Source: 2-02-FULL-55-14 sp964473365
GTDB lineage: Bacteria > Bacteroidota > Ignavibacteria > UBA10030
Length of the DNA: 64,000 nucleotides
Direction of reading: 5' to 3'
NCBI GenBank assembly: GCA_964473365.1
Contig: CAYYOV010000003.1
Location: forward strand, 62,001 to 126,000
Shown: piece by piece, positions 51,124 to 62,665 of the stretch
How the letters are laid out: each line of letters starts with the position of its first letter
Numbering within the stretch: position 1 is the first letter of the stretch
Made by a program: the position numbers and the translations under genes
Notes under the pieces: generated by a model
Seen by the model: the letters and a program-made list of their open reading frames with translations, nothing else
Told to the model about the DNA's origin: nothing
Database searches by the model: none

Positions 51124-51271
51124 CGCCGACCTCGCGCTGTCGAGATCCGACCCGCCTCGACGCTTTGGATTTCGTCACGTGTGACCGATGCGGACATCTT
51201 CGTTCTCACCGGAAGGATCATCGAGAACGCCCACCGACAAGACAGAGCGGGCCGTGATGCCACGTTGCGTC

Positions 51272-52693
51272 CTACATCGCCGGAGCGAACAATTGCAGGA
51301 AGGTGGCAGGCAGGATGCCGACCAGCACCACCAGCATGGCTGTGACACCGAGGGCGATCATGACCGAGATGCGCGGCAATGGGATATGCTCACCGTCGCG
51401 CTCCCGGAAGTACATCATCACGATCACTCGGAGATAGTAGTAGGCGGAAACTGCGCTCGTGAGCACGCCGATGACAGCCAACCATGTCATGTCGGCCCGG
51501 ACAGCGGCCATGAACACATAGTATTTTCCGATGAACCCAGCGAACGGCGGAATGCCCGTGAGCGAGAACATGAACAGCGCCATCACCGCGGCAAGGACCG
51601 GCTGATGCTGGCTCAATCCTACATAGTCGTCAAGTGACGTCCCTTCACCGTTCGCGCGTTCATGCCACCCGATGACAGCGAACGCTCCCAACGTCGTGAC
51701 CGTATAGGCGGTGAGATACAGGTAGACGCCAGAGAAACCTTCGGCCGTACCTGAGGCCACGCCGGTCAGAAGGTATCCCGCATGCGCAATAGACGAATAG
51801 GCGAGCATGCGTTTCAAGTTCGTTTGCGCGATCGCCACGATGTTCCCCAAGATCATCGAGGCCGCCGCCAGAAGGGCCAGTACGTCGGACGTGGCGCTGC
51901 CGCCAATGTCGAACGTCCTGAGCATCACGGTCGCGAGCGCGGCGAATGCGGCCGACTTGGCTGCCGTGGCCATGAAGCCCGTCACGACCGTCGGAGCGCC
52001 TTCATACACGTCGGGTGCCCACATGTGGAAAGGCACAGCCGCCACCTTGAAGCCAAGGCCCGAGATCAGCAGGGCTGTGCCGAGCAGGAACAGTGGTTCG
52101 TTCGCAACCCCCGCATAGGCCCGGGAAACGGCATCAAGGTTCGTGCTGCCGACGGATCCGTAGATCAGGGCGATGCCGTACAAGAGGAACCCTGTTGCGA
52201 ACGCTCCCAGGAGGAAATACTTGAGGGAAGCCTCGTTTTGCCGGTCCTTGGTCCGCTCGAACCCCGCAAGCACGTACAAACAGACGGACATCAGCTCGAT
52301 GCCGAGGAACAACGTAATGAGGTCGTTCGCCGACGCCATGAGGACCATGCCGATGATCGCAAACAGCATCAGGATGTAGAACTCCCCGCGGTGCGCATCG
52401 CGGTGCTCAAAGTACGGCTGTGCCACGAGCGCCGTGACGATGCCCGCGACCGAGAGCAGGATCGTCAGATACGACGAGGGGGCGTCCGTCGTGAACATGC
52501 CATTGAAGGCCTCACCGCTTTCGTGGAGGTTCAGGCCGGCAAGGAGCCCCGTCACGAGGAGTCCCGTGATGGCGAGCAGGTGCGAGTATCGGGCGCGCCC
52601 GACGCGCGCGGCCTCCGCGATGATGATGAGCAGGACCGTCACTGTCAGGGAGAACAGTGGCATGGCGAGCGTAAAATCCGTGGCCGTCAGCAT
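51272..52693 (-). CDS. nuoN: NADH-quinone oxidoreductase subunit N
   Basis: Proton-pumping, antiporter-like membrane subunit of complex I. The 473 residues give about 14 membrane helices. Conserved features are the charged residue helices of the antiporter-like core, for example GIELMSVCLYVLAGF, the lysine-bearing GLGFKVAAVPFHMWAPDVYEGAP, and LAYSSIAHAGY. Normal length. It is the last nuo gene of the run, separated from nuoM by the antiporter gene; the gap to that gene is 51 bases. Confidence 0.94.
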   Translation of the reverse strand: MLTATDFTLAMPLFSLTVTVLLIIIAEAARVGRARYSHLLAITGLLVTGLLAGLNLHESGEAFNGMFTTDAPSSYLTILLSVAGIVTALVAQPYFEHRDAHRGEFYILMLFAIIGMVLMASANDLITLFLGIELMSVCLYVLAGFERTKDRQNEASLKYFLLGAFATGFLLYGIALIYGSVGSTNLDAVSRAYAGVANEPLFLLGTALLISGLGFKVAAVPFHMWAPDVYEGAPTVVTGFMATAAKSAAFAALATVMLRTFDIGGSATSDVLALLAAASMILGNIVAIAQTNLKRMLAYSSIAHAGYLLTGVASGTAEGFSGVYLYLTAYTVTTLGAFAVIGWHERANGEGTSLDDYVGLSQHQPVLAAVMALFMFSLTGIPPFAGFIGKYYVFMAAVRADMTWLAVIGVLTSAVSAYYYLRVIVMMYFRERDGEHIPLPRISVMIALGVTAMLVVLVGILPATFLQLFAPAM

Positions 52694-52744
52694 ACGTTCA
52701 AGCGAGAATGGGGGGTCGTGACCGACCGCCGATGGACCGCACCA

Positions 52745-54193
52745 TCATCCGGCGCGGAAGAACAGGAACCAGACAAGGACATACACGGGCAGCAACACCG
52801 GGAGCGAATACTTCCAGACAAACTCAAAGAATGACGGTGCCGGCAACTGGGCCGACTCGACGATCGACTTCACCATGAAATTCGGCCCATTCCCGATGTA
52901 CGTCATGGCACCGAAGAAGACCGCCGCGACCGAGACCGCCAGGATGAAGTGCGACGACCCGGCGGAGATGGCCAGCAGCGCTCCGGGGAGCGGATTCGCC
53001 AGCCCGAGCGCTTCGGGCGTGGCACTTCCCAGCATGGCCAGCATATGCGTCGCATCGTCGAGTGTCGCCGCATGCAAGCCGAACGCCGTGCTTAGAAAAT
53101 TCAGGTACGTCGGCGCGTTGTCGAGCACGCTCGACAAGGCCCCTGTCGCCCAGAAGAACTCACCCGGCGTCGTGAGGCCCACCCGAGACGCGTGGGCCGA
53201 CAGCCAATCAAGCGCGGGGATCATGGTCAAGAAAATGCCGACAAACAGGAATGCCACCTCACGAACAGGAGCGAACGTGAAATCGTTGTGATGGTAGACA
53301 TCGCCACGCGTCGTGATGAGCGACGCCAGCGCCGCTCCCCACATCACAACTTCCCGCAGCATCCGTGGAGCTGGATCCTCGATGAAGACGGCGGCGACAA
53401 TGACGAACAGAAACAGCACATTGTGCACGCCCGAGATCCGCGTCTCATCCGGGGCATGGGCCGCTTCCTGCGACCGGTGAGGCAGGTGACGGAACGACCT
53501 TCGGTCGATCACGTAGAAGATCGCGAGCACCAGCCCCATCGTGAGCACCCACATGAGCCCCACACGCTCGGCCACCCACAGGAACGGAATACCCTTCAGA
53601 TACCCGAGGAACAAAGGCGGATCCCCGATGGGCGTCAGCGCTCCGCCAATGTTGCTCACCAGGAAAATGAAGAACACGCCATGGAACGGCTGGAAACGCG
53701 ACCGGTTCATCCGGATGAACGGCCGGATGAAGATCATCGATGCACCCGTCGTTCCAAGGACGTTTGCAAGCACGGATGCGACGGCCAACACAACGACGTT
53801 TTCTTCGGGGGTCGCCCGTCCGCGTACGCCAATGTGGATTCCACCCGCGACGACGAACAGCGACCCGATCAGCGAAATGAAACTGACATATTCTGCGAAT
53901 GTGTGGACGACCCGAAGCCCTGCTCCATAGAATACGATGTAGACAGCGGCAACGATCATCCCCAGCGCCACAGCAACTGCCGCGTAGTGCGATTCCCACC
54001 AATGCCGGTTGACGAACGGCGCCGCAGCGATCGACACAAGAAGTATCGCGAACGGGATCGTCAACCATGGCGTCACATCCACCGTGTGAACGCCATCCCA
54101 AACCTCGGGGAAGGCGTTGGCCAGGGCCAACACAACCACGGACAGTCCTGCGTACCACGCCAGCAGGACCCGCCGGCGGTGTCTCAGCACCAT
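52745..54193 (-). CDS. NhaD-like sodium:proton antiporter inserted between nuoM and nuoN
   Basis: A 482-residue membrane protein with about 11-13 hydrophobic segments of the NhaD / ion-transporter superfamily. Family motifs are LGTTGASMIFIRPFI, SNIGGALTPIGDPPLFLGYLKG, and a second-half repeat with SSVLDNAPTYLNFL and NGPNFMVKSI. It should exchange Na+ for H+ across the inner membrane. It shares one base with the nuoM stop, so it is an integral part of the complex I operon. From memory, an nhaD-type gene among complex I genes has been described in Rhodothermus marinus. Confidence 0.8.
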   Translation of the reverse strand: MVLRHRRRVLLAWYAGLSVVVLALANAFPEVWDGVHTVDVTPWLTIPFAILLVSIAAAPFVNRHWWESHYAAVAVALGMIVAAVYIVFYGAGLRVVHTFAEYVSFISLIGSLFVVAGGIHIGVRGRATPEENVVVLAVASVLANVLGTTGASMIFIRPFIRMNRSRFQPFHGVFFIFLVSNIGGALTPIGDPPLFLGYLKGIPFLWVAERVGLMWVLTMGLVLAIFYVIDRRSFRHLPHRSQEAAHAPDETRISGVHNVLFLFVIVAAVFIEDPAPRMLREVVMWGAALASLITTRGDVYHHNDFTFAPVREVAFLFVGIFLTMIPALDWLSAHASRVGLTTPGEFFWATGALSSVLDNAPTYLNFLSTAFGLHAATLDDATHMLAMLGSATPEALGLANPLPGALLAISAGSSHFILAVSVAAVFFGAMTYIGNGPNFMVKSIVESAQLPAPSFFEFVWKYSLPVLLPVYVLVWFLFFRAG

Positions 54194-55776
54194 CAGCGGC
54201 CCACCGGGATTGGGTTAGTCACCGCCGTCGGCGCGGCGGCCACGTTGGGTGCCTCACCACGGCGAGCTTTATCAATCTTCGTCACGACGCTCTTTGCTGT
54301 CGGAGCCGAGATGTTCAGGAACGTCCCGGGGAAGACCCCGATCCACACGATGAACACCACAAGCGGGATGAGCGACCCGATCTCACGACGGTCCAGATCG
54401 AGCACGAACTCGCCATGGTACTTCCCCCCTTCCCGCATCGGCCCAAGAAAGACCCGCTGATACATCCAAAGCATATAGACGGCGGAAAGGATGACGCCAC
54501 TTGCCGCCACGACCGTGTACGCGACCGTTCCGAGCGCGACCGACCGGAACGCCCCCATCATGATCAGGAACTCTCCGACGAACCCGTTCAATCCCGGCAG
54601 GCCGATCGATGACAGCGACATGAACAGCATCGCAATGGCATAGACCGGCATCACCTTTGCCAATCCGCCGTAGTCGGCGATCGCACGGCTATGCGTCCGG
54701 TCGTAGACGAACCCGACAAGGAGGAAGAGCGCGCCGGTGGAGAGGCCGTGGTTGACCATCTGAATGATCGCCCCCTGCATCCCCTCTTCGGTCATCGAGA
54801 AGATCCCGAGCATGACGAATCCCAGGTGCGACACGGAAGAGTAGGCGACCAGCTTTTTTATGTCGGTCTGGACCATGGCCACCAGCGCGCCGTACACGAT
54901 CCCGACGACCGCCAGCACTGCGATGTATGGCATCGCAGCAAGCGAGGCGTTCGGGAAGAGCGGCAGGCAGAATCGGATGAACCCGTAGGTCCCCATTTTC
55001 AGGAGCACGCCGGCCAGCAGGACGCTGCCCGCGGTCGGGGCCTGCACGTGCGCATCGGGCAACCACGTGTGCAGCGGGAAGAGCGGCACCTTGATGGCAA
55101 AGCTGAGCGCGAAGGCGAGGAAGAGCCACAGCTGGATTCCACCCGACAGTCGTGGCCCGACGTTCATGAGCACCGTGAGGTCGGTCGTGAACTGCCCTCC
55201 GGGCTGCTGCGATGCATAGAAGCCGAGCGCAAGAATGGCCACGAGCATCAGGAGCGATCCGAAGAGCGTATACAGGAAGAACTTGACTGCCGCATAGACC
55301 CGGTCCTGCCCGCCCCACAATCCGATGATGAAGACCATTGGAATGAGCATCGCTTCCCAGAACACGTAGAACAGGAACGTGTCCAGCGCGGCAAAGACGC
55401 CGACCATCCCCACCTCCAACGCGAGCACCATCATGGTGTAGTCTCGGAGCCGGTGATGGATCGACCGCCAAGTACCAATCAGCGCGATGGGCGTCAGGAA
55501 TGTCGTCAGCATAATGAGCACGAGTGCCATGCCGTCGATGCCCACGTGGTAGCTGACGTTCAGCGACGGGATCCAAGGGACGCTCTCGACAAATTGGAAG
55601 GCCGGGTCAGCGATGTCAAACCCAGACCAGAGCCCGAGCGAGACGCCGAAGGTCGCCAACGAAGCCACGAGACCGGTCATCCGGGCCGCACGTTGGTGTT
55701 CATTCTTCATGAACGCCAGGAGCACGATCCCGGCGAGCGGAAGGAAGATGGTCAGACTCAACAAGGAGGAGAACAT
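54193..55776 (-). CDS. nuoM: NADH-quinone oxidoreductase subunit M
   Basis: Antiporter-like proton-pumping subunit of complex I, 527 residues with about 14 membrane helices. Diagnostic stretches are FYVFWEAMLIPMVFIIGLWGG with the conserved Glu, the Lys-bearing IKVPLFPLHTWLPDAHVQAPTAGSVLLA, and YSSVSHLGFVMLG. The C-terminal tail is long and Pro/Ala-rich. It follows nuoL by 21 bases and the antiporter gene begins inside its stop. Confidence 0.96.
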   Translation of the reverse strand: MFSSLLSLTIFLPLAGIVLLAFMKNEHQRAARMTGLVASLATFGVSLGLWSGFDIADPAFQFVESVPWIPSLNVSYHVGIDGMALVLIMLTTFLTPIALIGTWRSIHHRLRDYTMMVLALEVGMVGVFAALDTFLFYVFWEAMLIPMVFIIGLWGGQDRVYAAVKFFLYTLFGSLLMLVAILALGFYASQQPGGQFTTDLTVLMNVGPRLSGGIQLWLFLAFALSFAIKVPLFPLHTWLPDAHVQAPTAGSVLLAGVLLKMGTYGFIRFCLPLFPNASLAAMPYIAVLAVVGIVYGALVAMVQTDIKKLVAYSSVSHLGFVMLGIFSMTEEGMQGAIIQMVNHGLSTGALFLLVGFVYDRTHSRAIADYGGLAKVMPVYAIAMLFMSLSSIGLPGLNGFVGEFLIMMGAFRSVALGTVAYTVVAASGVILSAVYMLWMYQRVFLGPMREGGKYHGEFVLDLDRREIGSLIPLVVFIVWIGVFPGTFLNISAPTAKSVVTKIDKARRGEAPNVAAAPTAVTNPIPVGR

Positions 55777-55797
55777 GACTCAGGCCAAAGGTCGTTG

Positions 55798-57738
<1,941 letters not shown>

Positions 57739-57756
57739 GGCGTCAGCGTCGGTCAG

Positions 57757-58059
57757 TTACCATTTCAGGAGGTTGATCTCGTCGATGTTCACCGTCTGCT
57801 TCCGGCGATACAGGGCGATGATGATCGCCAGACCGACGGCGGCCTCTGCAGCAGCCACGGTCATGACAAAGAACACGAGCATCTGACCGGTGACGTTGCC
57901 GAGGAAGCTTGAGAAGGCGACGAGCGTGAGGTTGGCCGAGTTCAGCATGAGCTCGATCGACATGAAGACGATGATGGCATTCCGGCGCGTCAGCACGCCG
58001 ACCGCGCCGGTGATGAACATCACGGCGCTGAGCATGAGGTAGTGGTTCAGTGGGACCAT
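57757..58059 (-). CDS. nuoK: NADH-quinone oxidoreductase subunit K
   Basis: Small membrane subunit of complex I, 100 residues, three helices. The two conserved glutamates sit in the middle helix (SIELMLNSANLTLVAFS) and in the third (VAAAEAAVGLAIII). Normal length. It lies 5 bases after nuoJ and 18 before nuoL. Confidence 0.96.
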   Translation of the reverse strand: MVPLNHYLMLSAVMFITGAVGVLTRRNAIIVFMSIELMLNSANLTLVAFSSFLGNVTGQMLVFFVMTVAAAEAAVGLAIIIALYRRKQTVNIDEINLLKW

Positions 58060-58064
58060 CGGGG

Positions 58065-58577
58065 TCAGTCCAATTTCTTCTTGGCGAGGAGCACGGCGCC
58101 GACGATCGCGGCCGTGAGCAGGAGTGACGTGATCTCGAACGGGAACAAGAATGTCGTGAACAGCTGGACGCCGATCACCTCGACGGTACCCGTCGAGACT
58201 GCCAACGCGACGTCCTTCTGGGGGAATCCATCGGAAGCGTTCATGAGGATGTACAGCACTTGCAGCAGCAGCCCGAACGCCACCCCGCCGCCGATGATCT
58301 TTCGAATGCTCAACCCGTCCGGAAGGATCCGGTCATCGCGAAGGTTCAGGAGCATGATGACGAACAGGAAGAGCACCATGATCGCCCCGGCGTACACGAT
58401 GATCTGGACGACGGCGATGAACTGCGCATTGAGCGTCAGGTAGAGTCCGGCAAGACAGAAGAAATTGAGGACGAGCGACAGGGCCGACATGACCGGATTT
58501 CGTCTGGTCACGACGAGGATGCCGGAACCGATCGCCACGGTCCCAAGCGTGTAGAAGAGCAATTGTTCGAGTGTCAC
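58065..58577 (-). CDS. nuoJ: NADH-quinone oxidoreductase subunit J
   Basis: Membrane subunit of complex I, 170 residues with five helices. The conserved third helix is IVYAGAIMVLFLFVIMLLNLR, which houses the pi-bulge region important for coupling. It heads the nuoJKLM-antiporter-nuoN run; nuoA-I are not in this window, so the operon is split. The ABC permease gene lies 67 bases upstream in the same orientation. Confidence 0.94.
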   Translation of the reverse strand: MTLEQLLFYTLGTVAIGSGILVVTRRNPVMSALSLVLNFFCLAGLYLTLNAQFIAVVQIIVYAGAIMVLFLFVIMLLNLRDDRILPDGLSIRKIIGGGVAFGLLLQVLYILMNASDGFPQKDVALAVSTGTVEVIGVQLFTTFLFPFEITSLLLTAAIVGAVLLAKKKLD

Positions 58578-58644
58578 AGGTGATTTCCTTTAAAAAGACG
58601 ACCTTCAGCCGGTCCGAGACCGACGATCAGTGCCCTCCGCTGCT

Positions 58645-59889
58645 TCAAGAGTCCCGCGCCCAGACCCACAACTGGCGGAATGACGGACGCTTGCCGTACA
58701 CGAGTATCGCGATGCGGAAAATCTTGCCGGCCATCCACATCATACCGACGGCCGACGCCGCCAGGAGTCCCAACGTCGTGAGGATCTCCCAGGTCGGCGG
58801 CATCTGGATCGGCATCCGCAGGACCATGAATGCCGGCGTCAGCAGCGGGATGAATGACAGCACCCGGATATACGTCGCGTCGGGATTCTGCATCGCGGGC
58901 ATGGCCAGCACGATCGGGAAGACAAGCATGAGGCTGACGTAGCTCGTGATCTGCTGAGCTTCTTGCTCCGTTGTCACAGGAGCGCCGGCGGCAACGAAGA
59001 TGCCGGCATACAAGAAATATCCGAGGAGGAAGTATGCCAGCGTGAGCAACATGACCTCGGGCGCGAGCACGAGTTGCTGCGTCTTCAGCATGACGGCCAC
59101 GACTCCCAGTCCCCACACGCCAAGCTGCACCAACCCGAGGCCGCTGAGCCCGAGGATCTTTCCCGCCATCAGATCGCGCGATGAGCACGACGACAGGAGC
59201 ACTTCGATCACTCGATTCTGCTTCTCTTCGACGACGCTTCTGATCAGCAACTGGCCCGACGTCATCACCATGAACATCAACATCATCAGGGCGATGTATG
59301 ACGTGAAGAATGTCTGAAGGAAGCCTGTCTCCGACTCATCCCCCTGCTCGCTTACCTTGATCGACCGAACATTCACGTCTGCCATCAGCGTCCGGATACG
59401 TCGGACGTCCAGCCCCTCGGCGGCCATCCGCTGTTCGGTGATGATCTCTTCGAGCGTGCGCGAAAACCGTTCCTGGATGCGGAAGTTCCCGATATTCCGC
59501 GCCCGGTAGACGACATTTCCGCTATCCATGACACTTTTCGGGATGACGAGGAACCCTTCCAATTGCTCGTCGGCCAGCAAGCGCACCGCCTCTTCCCTGC
59601 GAACGTTCATCCCACCGTCGGTCCCCAGGTTCCGCACGATGTACTGCGGGCTGCCATCATCCTTCTTGTATTTCTCTTCGACGCGCTTCGACAGCGGGAT
59701 CGCCAGCGATCCGGTCCCGTCGATGACGCCGATCGTGAGCGTGCGATCGTCCTCCTTCGTCGCCAGCAGTCCTGGCAACACCCCCATCCCCACGACGATG
59801 ATCGGCATGAGGATCAGCGAGATGAGAAAGGCCTTAGATTTGATCTTCTCGAGGAATTCCCATTTCGCGACCGTGAACATCTTGCTCAT
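58645..59889 (-). CDS. ABC-2 type transporter permease, NatB-like
   Basis: A 414-residue membrane subunit of a Nat-type exporter (NatB/ABC-2 family). The architecture is an N-terminal helix (LISLILMPIIVVGMGVLP), a large extracytoplasmic domain (about 45-200), then five or six C-terminal helices with the family motif EEKQNRVIEVLLSSCSSRDLMAGKILG. The ATG at 59889 overlaps the stop of the ATPase gene by four bases and gives a normal start; longer frames run back inside that gene. Substrate unknown: sodium, peptides or drugs. Confidence 0.85.
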   Translation of the reverse strand: MSKMFTVAKWEFLEKIKSKAFLISLILMPIIVVGMGVLPGLLATKEDDRTLTIGVIDGTGSLAIPLSKRVEEKYKKDDGSPQYIVRNLGTDGGMNVRREEAVRLLADEQLEGFLVIPKSVMDSGNVVYRARNIGNFRIQERFSRTLEEIITEQRMAAEGLDVRRIRTLMADVNVRSIKVSEQGDESETGFLQTFFTSYIALMMLMFMVMTSGQLLIRSVVEEKQNRVIEVLLSSCSSRDLMAGKILGLSGLGLVQLGVWGLGVVAVMLKTQQLVLAPEVMLLTLAYFLLGYFLYAGIFVAAGAPVTTEQEAQQITSYVSLMLVFPIVLAMPAMQNPDATYIRVLSFIPLLTPAFMVLRMPIQMPPTWEILTTLGLLAASAVGMMWMAGKIFRIAILVYGKRPSFRQLWVWARDS

Positions 59890-61040
59890 GGCGTGCCTCC
59901 CTCGGCATTCTTCTGGGCCTTGCGGCGCGCCTGGACGTAGCGGAACCCGGTGAATGCAAAGACAGCTGCCCACAACGCGACCATCGAAGGCTCCAACTGG
60001 CCATCGATCGCACCCTTGCCGATGAAGAACACCGTGAACGCGGCCGCGCCAAGCATACCCAGAAGCGCCTTGCGGACTTCCTTGTCGCCGGACACGGCCC
60101 TCCGGGGCGCGGCTGCTTCGATCTTTTGAGCCGCAGCCTTCTCGAGGGTTTCTCGCCCGCCCACCGCGCTCACAAAGATCGATTCGAGCGACGGCTCCAG
60201 CACTTCGAACCGCTTCACGCGCAAGCGGGACGTTGCTGCCTGCAGAATGGTCTGGCTCTGGGACGGGTCGGACAGCTCAATCTCGGCCTCGTTGGGATAG
60301 ACCTCCGCTCGTTTCACATGATCGATGTTCCGCAGGAACGAGCCATCACCTTCGAATTCGAGGTGAACGGTGTTCGATCCGTGGGCCTTCTTCACGTCGC
60401 GGATCCTCCCCTGCACGACCGCACGACCCTTGTTGATGAGCACGATCTCGTCGCAAAGTTTCTCGACCTGCTCCATCTGGTGCGTGGAAAAGATGATCGC
60501 GATGTTCTGCTGGCGGAGTTCCTGCAGGATGTCTTTGAGGAGGATCTGATTGACCGGATCAAGACCGGAGAAGGGTTCGTCGAGGATGAGCAGTTGCGGA
60601 CTGTGGAGCAGAGATGCGATGAGCTGAACTTTTTGCTGATTGCCTTTCGAGAGCTCCTCCACTTTTCGGTGGGCCGCGTCCGCCAGCGCAAATCGTTCCA
60701 GCCACTGAGCGGCCCGCGGTTTCGCTTCGGCCTCCGACAGGCCTTTCAGCGCCGCGAAATACAGGATGGCGCTGATGACCTTCGATTTCTTGTACAGCCC
60801 TCGTTCTTCGGGGAGGTAGCCGATCTGGTTCCAGAGTTCGCGCGAAAAGGGCTTTCCGTCGAAGGTGATGACGCCGCTGTCGGGCTTGATAATATCCAGG
60901 ACGGTCCGGATGGTCGTCGTTTTCCCCGCCCCGTTCGGCCCGAGGAGGCCGAACAGTTCGCCTCGCCGCACGTCGAGCGAGATGTTGTCGACGGCAACGA
61001 CGCGATTGAACGTTTTCCGGAGATCTCGGATCGAGAGCAT
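59886..61040 (-). CDS. ABC transporter ATP-binding protein, NatA-like, with C-terminal membrane extension
   Basis: A 384-residue ATPase of a Nat-type exporter. Walker A is GPNGAGKTT (34-42), the signature is LSKGNQQKVQL, the variant usual for this group, and Walker B is LLILDEPFSGLDP. The nucleotide domain ends near 230; a further 80 residues are of the NatA DUF4162 type. Unusually, the C-terminus (about 325-370) holds two hydrophobic segments (LGMLGAAAFTVFFIG and MVALWAAVFAFTGF). It overlaps the permease gene by four bases and follows asnS by 2 bases. Confidence 0.88.
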   Translation of the reverse strand: MLSIRDLRKTFNRVVAVDNISLDVRRGELFGLLGPNGAGKTTTIRTVLDIIKPDSGVITFDGKPFSRELWNQIGYLPEERGLYKKSKVISAILYFAALKGLSEAEAKPRAAQWLERFALADAAHRKVEELSKGNQQKVQLIASLLHSPQLLILDEPFSGLDPVNQILLKDILQELRQQNIAIIFSTHQMEQVEKLCDEIVLINKGRAVVQGRIRDVKKAHGSNTVHLEFEGDGSFLRNIDHVKRAEVYPNEAEIELSDPSQSQTILQAATSRLRVKRFEVLEPSLESIFVSAVGGRETLEKAAAQKIEAAAPRRAVSGDKEVRKALLGMLGAAAFTVFFIGKGAIDGQLEPSMVALWAAVFAFTGFRYVQARRKAQKNAEGGTP

Positions 61041-61042
61041 CG

Positions 61043-62338
61043 TCAGGGCGTCAGACGGTAGATCATCCGTGGGAAGGGGGAGGTCTCGCGAATATGCTCG
61101 AGGCCGCAGATCCAGGAGACGGTGCGTTCGATACCGAGCCCGAACCCTGCGTGCGGCACGGACCCGAATCGCCGGAGATCAAGGTACCATTCGAACGCCT
61201 CGCGCGGCAGTTTGTGCTCGTCGAGACGTTGGAGCAGCAGTTCGATGTCTTCCTCGCGCTGGCTTCCGCCGATGATCTCGCCATACCCCTCGGGTGCCAG
61301 CACGTCAACAGCCAGGGCCACCTTCGGGTTCTGCGGATCGCGCTTCATGTAGAATGCTTTGACGGCCGAGGGATATCGATGGACCATCACCGGCCGGTCG
61401 AACTCTTCCGAAATGAGCGTCTCATCCGTCCCGCCGAAATCATTCCCCCATTCGAAGGGGACACTCTTTCGCTTCAGGATCTCGACCGCTTCATCGTACG
61501 AGATGCGAGGGAACGGCTTGCGGACCGTTTCGAGCTTGGCGGTGTTACGCTCCAGCACTTTCAGCTCAGCTGCACGGTCTTTCAGCACCGACTGGACGAC
61601 GTACTCGAGAAAATCCTCGGCGAGGTCCATGTTGTCGTTGAGGTCGTTGAAGGCCACCTCCGGCTCGACCATCCAGAATTCCGTCAGGTGACGGCGGGTC
61701 TTCGACTTTTCTGCGCGAAATGTGGGACCGAAGCAGTAGACCTTGCCGAGCGCCATCGCTCCGGCCTCAGCGTAGAGCTGGCCGGATTGCGTGAGATACG
61801 CGTTCCCAAGGTCAAAATACGGGGTCTCGAACAGCGTGCTCGTCCCCTCGCAAGCGGCGGGAGTGAGGATAGGACTGTCGACGAGCGTGAAGCCGCGTCC
61901 GTCGAAGAAGTCGCGGATCGCCTTGATGATCCGATGCCGGACCCGCATGATCGCATGCTGGCGCGCCGAGCGCAGCCAGAGATGTCGCCGGTCAGCAAGG
62001 AACTCGATCCCGTGCTCTTTCGGAGTGATCGGGTAGTCTTTTGCAATCTGATAGATCTTCAAGCCGGTGACATCCAGCTCGAATCCCCCCGGAGCGCGAT
62101 CGTCCTTTCGCACCTTCCCCTGCATCATGAACGACGATTCCTGGGTCAACTCGTCGAAGAGGCCGAACATCGCCTCATCTACCTGCCCCTTCACCATCAC
62201 GCCCTGGATGATGCCCGTGCCGTCCCGAAGCAGCAGAAAACGGATCTTGCCGCTTGAACGCTTGTTGTAGAGCCAGCCGTGGAGGTGAACCTCTTCCCCG
62301 ACATGCTGGCCAAGGTCCTCGATATAGATGCGTCCCAT
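61043..62338 (-). CDS. asnS: Asparaginyl-tRNA synthetase
   Basis: Class IIb synthetase, 431 residues. The N-terminal OB-fold anticodon domain (HGWLYNKRSSGKIRFLLLRDG) precedes the catalytic core with TPAACEGTSTLFE, motif 2 FRAEKSKTRRHLTEFWMVEPE and motif 3 GFGLGIERTVSW. CEGTS/TLFE distinguishes AsnRS from AspRS. Its presence suggests direct asparaginylation rather than only the amidotransferase route. It ends 2 bases before the ABC ATPase start. About 100 bases upstream separate it from the small membrane protein gene. Confidence 0.95.
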   Translation of the reverse strand: MGRIYIEDLGQHVGEEVHLHGWLYNKRSSGKIRFLLLRDGTGIIQGVMVKGQVDEAMFGLFDELTQESSFMMQGKVRKDDRAPGGFELDVTGLKIYQIAKDYPITPKEHGIEFLADRRHLWLRSARQHAIMRVRHRIIKAIRDFFDGRGFTLVDSPILTPAACEGTSTLFETPYFDLGNAYLTQSGQLYAEAGAMALGKVYCFGPTFRAEKSKTRRHLTEFWMVEPEVAFNDLNDNMDLAEDFLEYVVQSVLKDRAAELKVLERNTAKLETVRKPFPRISYDEAVEILKRKSVPFEWGNDFGGTDETLISEEFDRPVMVHRYPSAVKAFYMKRDPQNPKVALAVDVLAPEGYGEIIGGSQREEDIELLLQRLDEHKLPREAFEWYLDLRRFGSVPHAGFGLGIERTVSWICGLEHIRETSPFPRMIYRLTP

Positions 62339-62443
62339 GGTACCGGTCGAAGTCGTTACAATCGTAAAAATATGGGGGTTTTTTTCAAGAATACCAAGAA
62401 GTCAGGCGGGAAACGGTGCGGCGGGGACGTAAGTTGCGGCAGT

Positions 62444-62665
62444 TCAGGAGCGGTCAGATTCTTCCGTGAAGGATGCCTCCTGAACATCCTGATACTCGAT
62501 CTTCGGCTGGCTTGGACGTCCTTGAGGCGTCGGCTGATCCGGTCGCGTCCCGCGGAGTCCCTCCCGGAATGAGGTCCAGGCTCGTCGCAACATCCTGCCG
62601 ACCGCAAAGACGAGAACAATGGCGAGGATGGAGCGCAGGATGACAAGCAGCGTGAATCGGAGCAT
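62444..62665 (-). CDS. Small membrane protein, DUF4834-like
   Basis: A 73-residue protein with one N-terminal membrane helix (about 3-24, FTLLVILRSILAIVLVFAVGRM) and a polar, Pro/Gln/Glu-rich tail ending near FTEESDRS. This layout resembles the small DUF4834 membrane proteins of Bacteroidota; the assignment is weak at this length. Function is unknown. It overlaps the kinase stop by one base. Confidence 0.55.
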   Translation of the reverse strand: MLRFTLLVILRSILAIVLVFAVGRMLRRAWTSFREGLRGTRPDQPTPQGRPSQPKIEYQDVQEASFTEESDRS

